64,000 bases of DNA from G025836975 sp040391135. GTDB lineage: Bacteria > Pseudomonadota > Gammaproteobacteria > Burkholderiales > Burkholderiaceae_B. The DNA is taken from assembly GCA_040391135.1 (NCBI GenBank), contig JBEBYL010000006.1, forward strand, positions 1-64,000, written 5' to 3'. A program made the translations under genes and the position numbers. Positions 26,931-35,572 of the stretch are shown piece after piece. The notes beneath the pieces are model-generated. The model was given only the letters and a program-made list of their open reading frames with translations, did not search any database and was not told where the DNA came from. The stretch's first letter is position 1; every line of letters begins with the position of its first letter.

Positions 26931-27934
26931 CACGCCGAGGCTTCTGATATCAGATGGCTGACAAAATCGCCGAAGGGCTTCGCCTTCCAGGCGTCCGCCA
27001 CCCCGGCCGTTGCCTTCTGGAACGCGGCGCGATCGATCTCATTCACCTTCAGACTGGCATCCGCCCGGAACTGGGCAAGGTATTTCTCGTCGGCCTCGCT
27101 CATCAATCCGCGCTGCAGCTGGCCAGCCTCTTTCGCCGCCTCGGCGATCGCCGCTCTTTCCGGCGCGCCGATACGGCCACGCGCCATCTTGGACATGAAG
27201 AAAGGCGTGCTTTCCCATTTATGCGCCGACAGGCTGATATAAGGCGTGACTTCGTATATTTTGGAGCTTGCGATATTCGCCAGCGGATTCTCCTGGCCGT
27301 CGACCACGCCCTGCTGCAAGGCAATGTACAGCTCGCTGAATGCGATTTGTTCGGTTGCCGCGCCCAGGGCCTTGAAAATATCGATGGTCATGGCATCGGC
27401 CGGCGTGCGAATCTTAAGGCCTTGCAGGTCGCCCGGAACGTGGATGGGGCGCTTGCTGTTGCTGATATGGCGGATGCCGTTGTCCCACCAATCCAGCGTC
27501 ACCAAGCCCTTGGCCTCCAGCGCCTTGGCAAGCTGCTGTCCCGCCGTGCCGTTCAGTACCTTGTAGGCGGCAGCGGCATCGGCGAACATGAAGGGCAGGC
27601 CCAGCGCATTGATTTCCGGAACGATCCCGCCCGTCGCCCCCTGGCTGTTGATCGTGAAATCCAGGACACCCGTGCGCAGGCTGGTCAGCATGGAAACATC
27701 GTTGCCCAACTGCTCGGAGCCCGCCACGTTGATGGTTACGGCGCCATTGGTCTTGGCGGCGACCAGCTCGGCGAACTTGGTCGCCCCGACGGATCGTGGA
27801 TTTCCCGGCGCCGCGCCATGGCCCAGGGTAAAGCTGACGGCGGCATGCGCCGATTTGATGAAGGCAGGCGCGAACGGCGCGGCGGCCAAGGCGCCCGCTG
27901 TGGCGATGAAGCTTCTACGTGTTATTTTGCTCAT
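26930..27934 (-). CDS. dctP: TRAP transporter periplasmic receptor (DctP)
   Basis: A 334-residue binding protein with a twin-arginine signal, TRRSFIATAGALAAAPF, followed by an Ala-rich cleavage region. The conserved Arg that binds the carboxylate is in LKIRTPADAM, and family segments ELYIALQQGVVDGQENPLA and SAHKWESTPFFMSK are present. It is first of the dctP-dctQ-dctM set, with a good RBS (AAGGAG). Members carry sugars acids, dicarboxylates or sulfonates. Coupling to split transketolase genes suggests a sugar- or polyol-derived acid, though that is inference. Confidence 0.92.
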   Translation of the reverse strand: MSKITRRSFIATAGALAAAPFAPAFIKSAHAAVSFTLGHGAAPGNPRSVGATKFAELVAAKTNGAVTINVAGSEQLGNDVSMLTSLRTGVLDFTINSQGATGGIVPEINALGLPFMFADAAAAYKVLNGTAGQQLAKALEAKGLVTLDWWDNGIRHISNSKRPIHVPGDLQGLKIRTPADAMTIDIFKALGAATEQIAFSELYIALQQGVVDGQENPLANIASSKIYEVTPYISLSAHKWESTPFFMSKMARGRIGAPERAAIAEAAKEAGQLQRGLMSEADEKYLAQFRADASLKVNEIDRAAFQKATAGVADAWKAKPFGDFVSHLISEASA

Positions 27935-27990
27935 GTCTTGTCTCCTTTTTTACTATTGAAAAATGCGCGGCCCCTCCGTGGGCCGGGCTG

Positions 27991-28989
27991 CTACAACCAT
28001 GCTTTGATCGAAGCCACCATGGCCTTTGTGGATATCCCATAGCGGTCATGCAAGGTGGGCAATGCTCCCGCCGCCAGGAAGGCGTCTGGAAGGGCAATCT
28101 GGCGAAAAACCGGAGCAATGCCCGAACGCATCAACAGGCCGGCCACCGCCTCGCCCAAGCCGCCTATGACCGAGTGGTTTTCCGCGACAACCACCAGCCT
28201 GCCCGGCTTGGCCGCCTCGCGCAGAATCGTCGCTTCGTCCAGGGGCTTGATGGTCGGCACATGCAGCACGGCCACGTCGGCGGCGCCGCCCTCCATTTCC
28301 TTGGCGACTTCCAGGGCGCGCATCGTCATGATGCCGCTGGAAATGATCAGCACGTCCTTGCCATCCCGGAGCATGGCGGCCTTGCCCACTTCGAACTGGT
28401 AGCCGTATTCGTCCAGGACCAAGGGCACTTGGCCGCGCAGCAGGCGCATGTAGACCGGTCCATTGTGATCGGCGATGGCCGGCACGGCCTGCTCTATCTC
28501 CAGGGCGTCGCAAGGATCGATGATCGTCAGCCCCGGAATGCCGCGCAACATGGCAATGTCCTCGGTCGCCTGGTGGCTGGGACCGTAGCCGGTCGTCAAT
28601 CCGGGCAATGCGCAGCAGATCTTCACATTCAGGTTTTCCTCGGCGATGACTTGATGGATGAAGTCGTATGCCCGGCGTGAGGCAAACACGGCGTAGCTTG
28701 TGGCAAAAGGAAGGAATCCTTCTTTTGCCATGCCGCCTGCGGAGGCCATAAGCAACTGCTCGGCCATGCCCATCTGGAAAAAGCGGGCGGGATGCGCCTG
28801 GGCGAAGATATGCAGGTCGGTGTACTTGGCCAGGTCGGCCGTCATCCCCACGATCTCGGAGCGCTGCTCCGCCAATGCGGCCAAGGCATGTCCAAACGGC
28901 GCCGCCTTGGTGCGCTGCCCCTCGCTGGCGATGGACGCAATCATCGCCGACGTCGTCAGGCGCGGCTTGCTGGCTATCGTGTCGTTCAT
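27991..28989 (-). CDS. Transketolase, C-terminal (pyrimidine-binding and C) subunit
   Basis: A 332-residue protein carrying the pyrimidine-binding and C-terminal domains of transketolase. The activating Glu of ThDP sits in MGMAEQLLMASAG, and GPSHQATEDIAMLRG is the conserved loop that binds the cofactor and sugar phosphate. The start ATG overlaps the stop of the N-terminal gene by four bases (ATGA). Split transketolases act in specialised routes, for example apulose-phosphate, sulfosugar or erythrulose metabolism, not usually in the main pentose pathway. Here it lies between the TRAP genes and the N-terminal half. Confidence 0.88.
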   Translation of the reverse strand: MNDTIASKPRLTTSAMIASIASEGQRTKAAPFGHALAALAEQRSEIVGMTADLAKYTDLHIFAQAHPARFFQMGMAEQLLMASAGGMAKEGFLPFATSYAVFASRRAYDFIHQVIAEENLNVKICCALPGLTTGYGPSHQATEDIAMLRGIPGLTIIDPCDALEIEQAVPAIADHNGPVYMRLLRGQVPLVLDEYGYQFEVGKAAMLRDGKDVLIISSGIMTMRALEVAKEMEGGAADVAVLHVPTIKPLDEATILREAAKPGRLVVVAENHSVIGGLGEAVAGLLMRSGIAPVFRQIALPDAFLAAGALPTLHDRYGISTKAMVASIKAWL

Positions 28990-29864
28990 TTACCCACTCC
29001 GTCATTCTGTGCCGCATCCAGGATATCGATGGCCTGCTGCCACTCGGCGGCATCGACCCGGATGAAATGATTCTTTTCCCTTTGCTCAAGAAAAGGAATG
29101 CCCTTGCCCATCAAGGTATCGAACAGGATCACACGTGGCTTATCGCCCTGGTATGCGCGCGCGGCATTGAACGCGGCAAGCACGGCATTAAGATCATTGC
29201 CGTCCGCACGCTGGACATGCCAGCCGAAGGCCTCCCACTTGTCCGCCAGGGGTTCGAATCGCATGATGAGGTTGGAGCTGCCGTCCGCCTGCTGGTTGTT
29301 GACATCCACCAGCGCAATCATGTTGCCCAGGCGATGGTGGCTGGCCGACATGGCCGCTTCCCACGTCGCCCCTTCGTCCAGCTCGCCGTCGGACGTCGAG
29401 ACATAGACAAAGGCGGGATTTTTTTTCTGGCGCAGGCCCAACGCCATGCCTACGCCAATGGCCAGGCCTTGCCCCAGCGACCCGCCTGAAATTTCCATGC
29501 CGGGCGTATAGCTGGCCATGCCCGACATCGGCAGGCGGCTATCGTCGCTGCCATAGGTCTCCAGCTCGGCCTCGGCAATGATCCCCGCTTCGATCAGCGC
29601 CGCGTAGTAGGCGATGGCGTAATGGCCATGCGAAAGCAGAAAGCGGTCCCGCCCTTCCCATTCGGGATGGTCGGCACGGAAATTGAGCGCATGCCCGAAA
29701 GCGACGGCCAGGATATCGGCCATCCCCAAGGCTTGGCCAATGTAGCCCTGGCCTTGCACTTCGCCCATGCGCAATGCGTAGCGGCGGATGCGGTATGCGC
29801 TCTTGGCAAGATCGCGCATAAGGTCCGCGTGTTCCGCCGGCTTGATATGTGTGCAGGTATTCAT
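28986..29864 (-). CDS. Transketolase, N-terminal (ThDP-pyrophosphate) subunit
   Basis: A 292-residue protein equal to the N-terminal domain of transketolase. The ThDP motif is STSDGELDEGATWEAAM with a following LVDVNNQQADG, and the RFLLSHGHYAIAYYAAL and GSLGQGLAIGVGMALG segments are characteristic of the family. The first Gly of the canonical GDG is Ser here, as in several split transketolases I recall. The ATG at 29864, with AGGA five bases upstream and after the SDR stop, is preferred to that at 29879. With the 27991-28989 gene it gives a complete enzyme; the ketose it cleaves is not known. Confidence 0.88.
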   Translation of the reverse strand: MNTCTHIKPAEHADLMRDLAKSAYRIRRYALRMGEVQGQGYIGQALGMADILAVAFGHALNFRADHPEWEGRDRFLLSHGHYAIAYYAALIEAGIIAEAELETYGSDDSRLPMSGMASYTPGMEISGGSLGQGLAIGVGMALGLRQKKNPAFVYVSTSDGELDEGATWEAAMSASHHRLGNMIALVDVNNQQADGSSNLIMRFEPLADKWEAFGWHVQRADGNDLNAVLAAFNAARAYQGDKPRVILFDTLMGKGIPFLEQREKNHFIRVDAAEWQQAIDILDAAQNDGVGK

Positions 29865-29871
29865 GTTTGTC

Positions 29872-30621
29872 CTAGCCATGTATCAGCATGCCGCCGTTCA
29901 CGTCAATGACCGCGCCCGTTATGTAGGACGACAGGTCCGACGCCAGAAAGAGATAGGCCTTTGCCACGTCCTCGGCCAGACCCAGCCGGTTCAGCGGTAT
30001 GCCTTTCAAGATCTCGCCGCGCATTTCGTCCGTCAGCTTGCCGCCTGTGATGTCCGTCTGGATCAATCCGGGCGTTACGCAGTTGACGCGAATATTGTCG
30101 GGACCGAATTCCCTGGCCATGGCCTTGGCCAGGCCCAGCACGCCGGCCTTGGCCGCCGAATAATGCGGGCCGCCAAAGATTCCGCCGCCGCGCTGGGCCG
30201 ACACGGAGGACATGCAGGCGATGGCGCCGCCCTTGGCGCGCATATGCGGTATGGCCGCCTGGCTAAGGTTGAGCACGCCCCGCAGGTTCACGTCCAGGAT
30301 GCGTTCCCAGCTGTCCGGATCGATCTCCAGGAATTTCACGGGTTGCGTAATGCCGGCGTTATTGATCAGCACGTCGATGCGCCCGAAGCTTGCCATCACG
30401 TCCTTGACCGTGCGCTCGCAGGCGGCGCGGTCGGCAACATCGCAGGCCAGGCCGATATGCCCGTCGCCAAGCGATTCGGCCGCTTGCGCCGACGCACCTG
30501 CATCCAGGTCAAGAATGGCCACTTTCGCGCCTTGCGACGCGAACAGCCTGGCCGTGGCGTATCCAATTCCACGCAAGCCGGCGGCGCCCGATATAACCGC
30601 CACTTTATCTTTTAAAAGCAT
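29872..30621 (-). CDS. Short-chain dehydrogenase/reductase (SDR)
   Basis: A 249-residue classical SDR oxidoreductase. The NAD(P)-binding SGAAGLRGIGYATA is two residues longer than the usual TGxxxGIG. Also present are LINNAG, the catalytic Ser in MSSVSAQRG and Tyr/Lys in HYSAAKAG. The protein ends YITGAVIDVNGGMLIHG, typical for gluconate or 3-oxoacyl type dehydrogenases. AGGAGA lies upstream of the ATG at 30621; the frame is open further but reads into the operator region. First gene of the minus-strand unit that goes on to the split transketolase and TRAP genes, and divergent from the LysR regulator; it probably oxidises an imported sugar acid or polyol. Confidence 0.9.
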   Translation of the reverse strand: MLLKDKVAVISGAAGLRGIGYATARLFASQGAKVAILDLDAGASAQAAESLGDGHIGLACDVADRAACERTVKDVMASFGRIDVLINNAGITQPVKFLEIDPDSWERILDVNLRGVLNLSQAAIPHMRAKGGAIACMSSVSAQRGGGIFGGPHYSAAKAGVLGLAKAMAREFGPDNIRVNCVTPGLIQTDITGGKLTDEMRGEILKGIPLNRLGLAEDVAKAYLFLASDLSSYITGAVIDVNGGMLIHG

Positions 30622-30700
30622 CTTCTTATCTCCTGACAACCACGCTTTGATGTGATGATGGTAGGGGAGGGAAACCGGGCGCACAAACGATAAGTCTGCA

Positions 30701-30729
30701 ATAATTGATGAATACAGTTCACCAATTAT
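30701..30729. promoter_or_regulatory. Candidate LysR operator between SDR gene and regulator
   Basis: ATAATTGATGAA (30701-30712) and TTCACCAATTAT (30718-30729) form an inverted repeat with 11 of 12 matching positions around a five-base spacer, about 80 bases upstream of the SDR start. A LysR-type box of this size and position between divergent genes is typical. The right arm covers the ATG at 30728, which argues for a regulator start downstream at 30740. Confidence 0.65.
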
Positions 30730-30739
30730 GGGAATTTTT

Positions 30740-31627
30740 ATGTTTGGAAATCTCCCCCTTTCGCTGTTGCGGGCTTTCGAGGCGGCCGGCAGGACAGGCT
30801 CCTTCCGCCATGCGGCGGAAGAACTGCACCTCTCTCCCAGCGCCATCAGTCATGCCGTGCGCAAGCTGGAGGAGCACTTGGGCATCAGGCTTTTCTTGCG
30901 CAGCACCCGGAATATTCAGTTGACCCCCGAGGCCGAGGCGCTCTTCGTCCATATCAGCAAGGGGTTCGAAGACATCCGGCGGGGAATAGAAATGGTTTCC
31001 GCCCGGGGTCCGACGGTGCTGCGGCTGCATTCCGCCCCCAGCTTCGCCGCGCAGTGGCTGGTACCTCGATTGACGCGCTTTCTGGCGGGCAATCCGCACA
31101 TCGATCTACGGCTGGCGGCGAACACGGATTATGTGCGGTTCGAATCCGATGAGTTCGACCTGGACATTGTCTACGGCAAGCCCAAATCAGAGGGCATCGC
31201 CGTTATCCCGCTGGGCACGGAACTGCTGACCCCCTTGTGCACTCCCACGATCGCTCAGCAGATCCGGACCCCCGAAGACTTGAATTCGCAAACCCTTATC
31301 CAAAGCGAATACAAGCAAATCCGCTGGCCTGCCTGGTTCGAGGAAAACGGAATCCAGCTGCGCGCGCCGCAAGGCGCGCGCTTCGACCGAAGCTTTCTGG
31401 CGATCGCGGCGGCGGAAGACGGCCTGGGCGTGGCGCTGGAATCGACGCGCCTGGCCGAACGAGAACTGAAGAGCGGCCGCCTGGTCCGCCCCCTGGCGGG
31501 AAAAGAGAAGGAAATACGCTATAACGCACATTATCTGGCCTATTCCGGCGCGGCCCGGCAACGGTATACCATAGGGGTATTCCAGCAATGGCTGCTTACC
31601 GAATTGAGCGGGGAAACAGCCGGATAA
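30740..31627 (+). CDS. LysR-type transcriptional regulator
   Basis: A 295-residue regulator. Residues 3-60 hold the winged helix-turn-helix LSLLRAFEAAGRTGSFRHAA and LHLSPSAISHAVRKLEEHLG, followed by the effector-binding domain with the two lobes typical of GcvA-like regulators (PTVLRLHSAPSFAAQWLVPR, FDLDIVYGKP). GGGAA lies five bases before the ATG at 30740, and the ATG at 30728 falls in the palindromic operator. It is divergent from the SDR/transketolase/TRAP genes and likely controls them; the inducer would be the substrate or a product. Autorepression is probable given the operator position. Confidence 0.9.
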   Translation: MFGNLPLSLLRAFEAAGRTGSFRHAAEELHLSPSAISHAVRKLEEHLGIRLFLRSTRNIQLTPEAEALFVHISKGFEDIRRGIEMVSARGPTVLRLHSAPSFAAQWLVPRLTRFLAGNPHIDLRLAANTDYVRFESDEFDLDIVYGKPKSEGIAVIPLGTELLTPLCTPTIAQQIRTPEDLNSQTLIQSEYKQIRWPAWFEENGIQLRAPQGARFDRSFLAIAAAEDGLGVALESTRLAERELKSGRLVRPLAGKEKEIRYNAHYLAYSGAARQRYTIGVFQQWLLTELSGETAG

Positions 31628-31702
31628 GCACAGCCGCCGACAAGGCCTGCGGGCCGCGCCGGAAATATGCTTAAACAAGGCAAATCACCGTAAAAGGATA
31701 CA

Positions 31703-32560
31703 ATGCAGGGCTTATCGTCAGGCAACCGGCCCATGAATTCGCAAACCGACTCTGATCCTCTTGTACGCTTTACCGATGTGTCGCTGGGCTACGGCGACTT
31801 TACGGTGTTGCAAGGCATCGACCTTGAAGTCCGGCGCGGGCAGGTGGTGGCCATGATGGGCGGTTCCGGATCGGGCAAAACGACGCTGCTGCGCGCGGCA
31901 ACCGGCCAGATCACGGCCCAAAAAGGCTCCATACAGGTATTCGGCAGGGACATCGCCGGGCTTTCAGGCGAAGGCCTGCGCGAAGCGCGCCAGCGCATGG
32001 GCGTGCTGTTCCAGCAAGGCGCGCTGTTTACCGACCTGAACGTTTTCGAGAATGTCGCGTTTCCCCTGCGGGAGCACACCCAGGTATCGGAAAACCAGAT
32101 CGTCGAGCGCGTGCTCGACAAGCTGGATGCGGTCGGCCTGCGGGCGGCGGCCCACCTTAATATTTCCGAAATTTCCGGCGGCATGGCCCGGCGCGTGGCG
32201 CTTGCGCGCGCCGTGGTTCTGGAACCCGAGCTGGTCCTGTACGACGAGCCTTTTGCCGGACTGGATCCGATTTCGCTGGGCATTACCGCGCAATTGATAC
32301 GCAGCCTGACCGACCGCCTGCACTGCGCTTCGATCCTGATCACCCATGACGTGGCCGAATCGTTCGCCATCGCCGACCAGGTCTATATGGTGGGCCAAGG
32401 CAAACTGATCGCCAGCGGCACGCCGCAAACGCTGTCCGATTCCCAGGACGCCTACGTGCGCCAGTTCCTGAACGGCGAGCCCGATGGCCCCATCGCTTTT
32501 CATTACCCCGCCACGCCGGCCTTCACGAAATGGCTGGATCAACACACGGGACGCCCATGA
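31703..32560 (+). CDS. mlaF: Phospholipid transport ABC ATPase MlaF
   Basis: A 285-residue ABC ATPase of the Mla system, which moves phospholipids between the outer and inner membranes to keep outer-membrane asymmetry. Walker A is GGSGSGKTTLL, the signature is ISGGMARRVALARAV and Walker B is LVLYDEPFAGLDP, the MlaF form. The start at 31703 has AAGGAT close upstream, while an in-frame ATG at 31733 gives a more usual N-terminus; I cannot decide firmly. The gene opens the plus-strand run mlaF-mlaE-mlaD-mlaA-mlaC, and its stop overlaps mlaE by four bases. Confidence 0.93.
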   Translation: MQGLSSGNRPMNSQTDSDPLVRFTDVSLGYGDFTVLQGIDLEVRRGQVVAMMGGSGSGKTTLLRAATGQITAQKGSIQVFGRDIAGLSGEGLREARQRMGVLFQQGALFTDLNVFENVAFPLREHTQVSENQIVERVLDKLDAVGLRAAAHLNISEISGGMARRVALARAVVLEPELVLYDEPFAGLDPISLGITAQLIRSLTDRLHCASILITHDVAESFAIADQVYMVGQGKLIASGTPQTLSDSQDAYVRQFLNGEPDGPIAFHYPATPAFTKWLDQHTGRP

Positions 32561-33345
32561 CATCTCCTGTTCAATCCATTGCGACGCTTGGCGGCCGGGT
32601 GCGGCGTGGCGTTACCGGACTGGGCGCCTTCATGCGCCTGACCGGCGCCATACTGGCGCGCAGCGGCGTAGTCTTCAGGCGTCCAGGCCTGGTATCGCAG
32701 CAGATCCACTTCATCGGCAATTATTCGCTGCTGATCATTGCCGTATCGGGCCTGTTCGTGGGTTTTGTTCTGGGCTTGCAAGGTTATTACACGCTTAATC
32801 GATACGGCTCCGAAGAAGCCCTGGGCTTGCTGGTGGCGCTGTCGTTGACACGCGAACTGGGACCGGTGGTGACCGCCCTGCTGTTCGCGGGCCGCGCCGG
32901 CACCTCGCTGACCGCCGAAATCGGCTTGATGAAAGCCGGCGAGCAGATCGCCGCCATGGAAGTCATGGCCGTCGATCCGATACGGCGTGTGCTGGTGCCC
33001 CGCTTCTGGGGCGGCGTCATTGCCATGCCGGTGCTGGCCGCCGTGTTTTCGATGGTGGGCATTATCGGCGGCTGGATCGTGGGCGTGCTGCTTATCGGCA
33101 TCGACCCGGGCGCCTTCTGGTCGCAAATGCAGAACGGCGTGGATATCTTCAAGGATATCCTTAACGGCGTGATCAAAAGCGTGGTGTTCGGCATTGCGGT
33201 CACGCTGGTCGCCCTGCACGCCGGCTGGACCGCCAAGGCCACGCCCGAGGGCGTATCGCGCGCCACCACGCGCACCGTCGTCACCGGCTCCCTGTTGGTG
33301 TTGGGGCTGGATTTTGTACTGACCGCGCTGATGTTCAGCAATTAA
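32557..33345 (+). CDS. mlaE: Phospholipid transport ABC permease MlaE
   Basis: A 262-residue membrane protein of the MlaE family, permease of the MlaFEDB complex. Family motifs: FIGNYSLLIIAVSGLFVGFVLGLQGYY-type hydrophobic region, ELGPVVTALLFAGRAGTSLTAEIGLMKAGEQ, and ALEVMAVDPIRRVLVPRFWGG-type loop (here AAMEVMAVDPIRRV). The ATG at 32557 overlaps the mlaF stop (ATGA), giving MTSPVQSIATLGG; the frame from 32530 only reads into mlaF. It is followed by mlaD after 19 bases. Confidence 0.94.
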   Translation: MTSPVQSIATLGGRVRRGVTGLGAFMRLTGAILARSGVVFRRPGLVSQQIHFIGNYSLLIIAVSGLFVGFVLGLQGYYTLNRYGSEEALGLLVALSLTRELGPVVTALLFAGRAGTSLTAEIGLMKAGEQIAAMEVMAVDPIRRVLVPRFWGGVIAMPVLAAVFSMVGIIGGWIVGVLLIGIDPGAFWSQMQNGVDIFKDILNGVIKSVVFGIAVTLVALHAGWTAKATPEGVSRATTRTVVTGSLLVLGLDFVLTALMFSN

Positions 33346-33364
33346 CGATATACACGGATTAATC

Positions 33365-33913
33365 ATGACGCGTGAAAAAACCGATTTCTGGGTTGGCCTG
33401 TTCGTACTGTTGGGCGCCATCGCCCTGGTGTTCCTGGCCCTGCGGGCCGGCAACATGAGCTCCTTCTCATTCGCCCCCACCTACCAGGTCCAGGCGCATT
33501 TCGACAACCTTGGGGGCCTTAAAGTGCGCGCTCCCGTGAAAAGCAGCGGCGTCGTCGTGGGCCGGGTGGCCAGCATAGGCTTCGACAACCAACGCTACCA
33601 GGCGGTCGCCACGCTCGACATGGAACAGCAGTACGAATTCCCCAGCGATTCGTCGGCATCCATCCTGACGTCCGGCCTGCTGGGCGAGCAGTACATCGGC
33701 ATCACCCCGGGGGGCGATGACAAGATGCTCAAGCAGGACAGCGAGATCCAATACACGCAAAGCGCCGTCGTGCTCGAAGAGCTGATCAGCAAATTCCTGT
33801 ACAGTTCAGCAAGCAAGGAAGGCAGCGCGGCAACGGGGAACGAAGGCGGCGGCCTGACGGCGCCAGGAGCAAGCGCCCCGAATCCAGAGGCTTCCCAGAC
33901 ATCCAAACCTTGA
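33365..33913 (+). CDS. mlaD: Mla system MCE-domain protein MlaD
   Basis: A 182-residue protein with one N-terminal transmembrane helix (FWVGLFVLLGAIALVFLALRAG) and a single MCE domain (FDNLGGLKVRAPVKSSGVVVG), anchored in the inner membrane with the ring-forming domain in the periplasm. The C-terminal tail after about residue 150 is Gly, Ala and Thr-rich and of low complexity. It binds lipid for the MlaFE permease. Start is supported by AATC-ATG just after mlaE. The stop is close to mlaA, which lies inside the operon. Confidence 0.94.
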   Translation: MTREKTDFWVGLFVLLGAIALVFLALRAGNMSSFSFAPTYQVQAHFDNLGGLKVRAPVKSSGVVVGRVASIGFDNQRYQAVATLDMEQQYEFPSDSSASILTSGLLGEQYIGITPGGDDKMLKQDSEIQYTQSAVVLEELISKFLYSSASKEGSAATGNEGGGLTAPGASAPNPEASQTSKP

Positions 33914-33966
33914 AATTTGAAACAGCGGTTTACAATCCCCGGTCCGCTGCCCACCGAATACAAAAA

Positions 33967-34815
33967 ATGAAATTACCCAATACTCCGTCCCTTTCCAACG
34001 CAAAACGGCTTATCCGCCTGGGCAGCCTGCTGGGCGCGACGGCGCTGGCGGCGGGCTGCGCCACCGTTACACATCCCAATCCGGACGATCCCTGGGAAAG
34101 CTACAACCGCGGCATGTACGCGTTCAACGATACCGTCGATCGTGCGCTGCTCAAGCCCATCGCCACCGGCTACGATCAGCTCATGCCCGATCCGGCGCAG
34201 ACCTGTATTCACAACGTTTTCAGCAACCTGGGCGATGTCTGGTCGGCCATCAACAGCTTCCTGCAAGGCCGCGGGCATGATTTCTTCAATACCTTGGGCC
34301 GTGTGCTGTTCAATTCGACCATGGGCCTGGGCGGCTGTATCGACGTCGCCTCCATGAACGGCGCCAAGCGCATTTCCAACGATTTCGGCGTCACGCTGGG
34401 CGTCTGGGGTTTCGATTCCGGCCCTTATGTCGTACTGCCCTTCCTGGGCTCCAGCTCGGTGCGCGACGGCACCGCCACGCTGGGCACCTTCGCCGCCGGC
34501 GTTTCGCCGGTCACCCCCGTGTTCGAAATCGACAATGTGCCCTTGCGCAACTCGATCATCGGCTTGTATGTGGTCGATACGCGCGCCAGCCTGCTCGACG
34601 CCGACAAACTTGTTAACGAGGTCGCGCTTGACCGCTACAGCTTTATTCGCGACGCTTACATACAGCGCCGCAACGCCCTGGTAAACAGCCGCCGCCAGGG
34701 CACCGAATTACCCGACTACTCCGAGGAAGGCAGCCTGCCCGACTACTCGGACGATGACGACGCCGCCGATGCAGGCGCCGCGCCTGCCGCGGGCGCGAGC
34801 AAAACGGCGCAGTAA
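33967..34815 (+). CDS. mlaA: Outer-membrane lipoprotein MlaA (VacJ)
   Basis: A 282-residue lipoprotein that removes mislocalised phospholipids from the outer leaflet of the outer membrane and hands them to MlaC. A lipobox LAAGC places the lipidated Cys at residue 31. Family motifs: NPDDPWESYNRGMYAFNDTVD, GRVLFNSTMGLGGCIDVAS and TLGVWGFDSGPYVVLPFLG. The frame is open from 33910, but the ATG at 33967 gives a good signal peptide. The C-terminus is acidic and Ala-rich. In E. coli mlaA lies apart; here it sits inside the operon between mlaD and mlaC, as in other Betaproteobacteria. Confidence 0.93.
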   Translation: MKLPNTPSLSNAKRLIRLGSLLGATALAAGCATVTHPNPDDPWESYNRGMYAFNDTVDRALLKPIATGYDQLMPDPAQTCIHNVFSNLGDVWSAINSFLQGRGHDFFNTLGRVLFNSTMGLGGCIDVASMNGAKRISNDFGVTLGVWGFDSGPYVVLPFLGSSSVRDGTATLGTFAAGVSPVTPVFEIDNVPLRNSIIGLYVVDTRASLLDADKLVNEVALDRYSFIRDAYIQRRNALVNSRRQGTELPDYSEEGSLPDYSDDDDAADAGAAPAAGASKTAQ

Positions 34816-34826
34816 CAGGAGTCCCT

Positions 34827-35483
34827 ATGTTCAGTTTGTTTCATTCCGTATTTTCATCGTCCCGCCTGCTGCGCCTTGCGGCGGCCGGCTTGCTTGGCCT
34901 GTCGTGGCTGGCGGGCGGCGCCGCATTCGCCGAAGGCACGGTCGATGCCAACGGCGCGCCCAATGATTTCGTCCAGGTCGTCGCCAACAATGCCCTGGAG
35001 GCCGTCAAGAAAGACCAGGCCGTGAAATCCGGCAACATCGCCAGCATCAACAAGGTCATCAACGAATATGTGCTGCCGTATGTGAACTTCGAGAAAACCA
35101 CGCGCCTGGCAGCCGGCCGCTACTGGCGCCAGGCCACGAAGCAGCAGCAGCACGACCTGGTTAATGCATTCAAGGGCACGCTGGTCCGCACTTATAGCGG
35201 CGCCTTTACCCGCGTGGACCAGAAATCGGCCTTCACCATGCAGCCTTTCCGGGGCGACGCCAATGCCGACGACGTCGTCGTGCGCTCCACGCTTTCCCAG
35301 GGCAACGGCCCTTCGGTGGGCATCGATTACCGCCTGGAAAAGACGCCTCAGGGCTGGAAAATATACGATTTGAACGTGGAAGGGATCTGGCTGATCCAGA
35401 ACTACCGCAATCAGTTTGCCCAGCAAATAACGCAGAACGGCATTGACGGCCTGATCGCCGCGCTGAACCAGCACAATCGCTGA
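34827..35483 (+). CDS. mlaC: Periplasmic phospholipid carrier MlaC
   Basis: A 218-residue soluble carrier with signal peptide (AAAGLLGLSWLAGGAAFA, then EG), which shuttles phospholipid between MlaA and MlaD. The MlaC/Ttg2D family regions are seen: VLPYVNFEKTTRLAAGRYW, NAFKGTLVRTYSGAF and GWKIYDLNVEGIWLIQNYR. It begins 11 bases after mlaA with AGGAG upstream. After it comes a terminator-like hairpin and not mlaB: the 96 bases before the next gene leave no room for the STAS-domain protein that usually follows mlaC. Confidence 0.93.
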   Translation: MFSLFHSVFSSSRLLRLAAAGLLGLSWLAGGAAFAEGTVDANGAPNDFVQVVANNALEAVKKDQAVKSGNIASINKVINEYVLPYVNFEKTTRLAAGRYWRQATKQQQHDLVNAFKGTLVRTYSGAFTRVDQKSAFTMQPFRGDANADDVVVRSTLSQGNGPSVGIDYRLEKTPQGWKIYDLNVEGIWLIQNYRNQFAQQITQNGIDGLIAALNQHNR

Positions 35484-35531
35484 CCGGGCGCGCGGGGCGC
35501 GGCACTGTCATCGACGGCCGCGCCGACCTAC

Positions 35532-35537
35532 TATAAT
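35532..35537 (+). promoter_or_regulatory. Perfect -10 hexamer TATAAT upstream of the yadG-like gene
   Basis: A perfect TATAAT, 48 bases before the ABC gene. The best candidate -35 (TCGACG at 35511-35516) is poor and about 15 bases away. The predicted transcript start, near 35544, falls at the beginning of the hairpin at 35541-35572, so the hairpin may serve as an attenuator or be read only from mla transcripts. Confidence 0.4.
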
Positions 35538-35540
35538 GCA

Positions 35541-35572
35541 AAGCTTGGCTCATTCGAGCCGAGCTTTTTTTA
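35541..35572 (+). terminator. Intrinsic terminator after mlaC
   Basis: AAGCTTGGCTC (35541-35551) and GAGCCGAGCTT (35556-35566) pair with one G-T wobble around ATTC, followed by seven Ts. It ends the mlaF-mlaC unit or acts as a leader hairpin for the following ABC genes. Confidence 0.75.
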
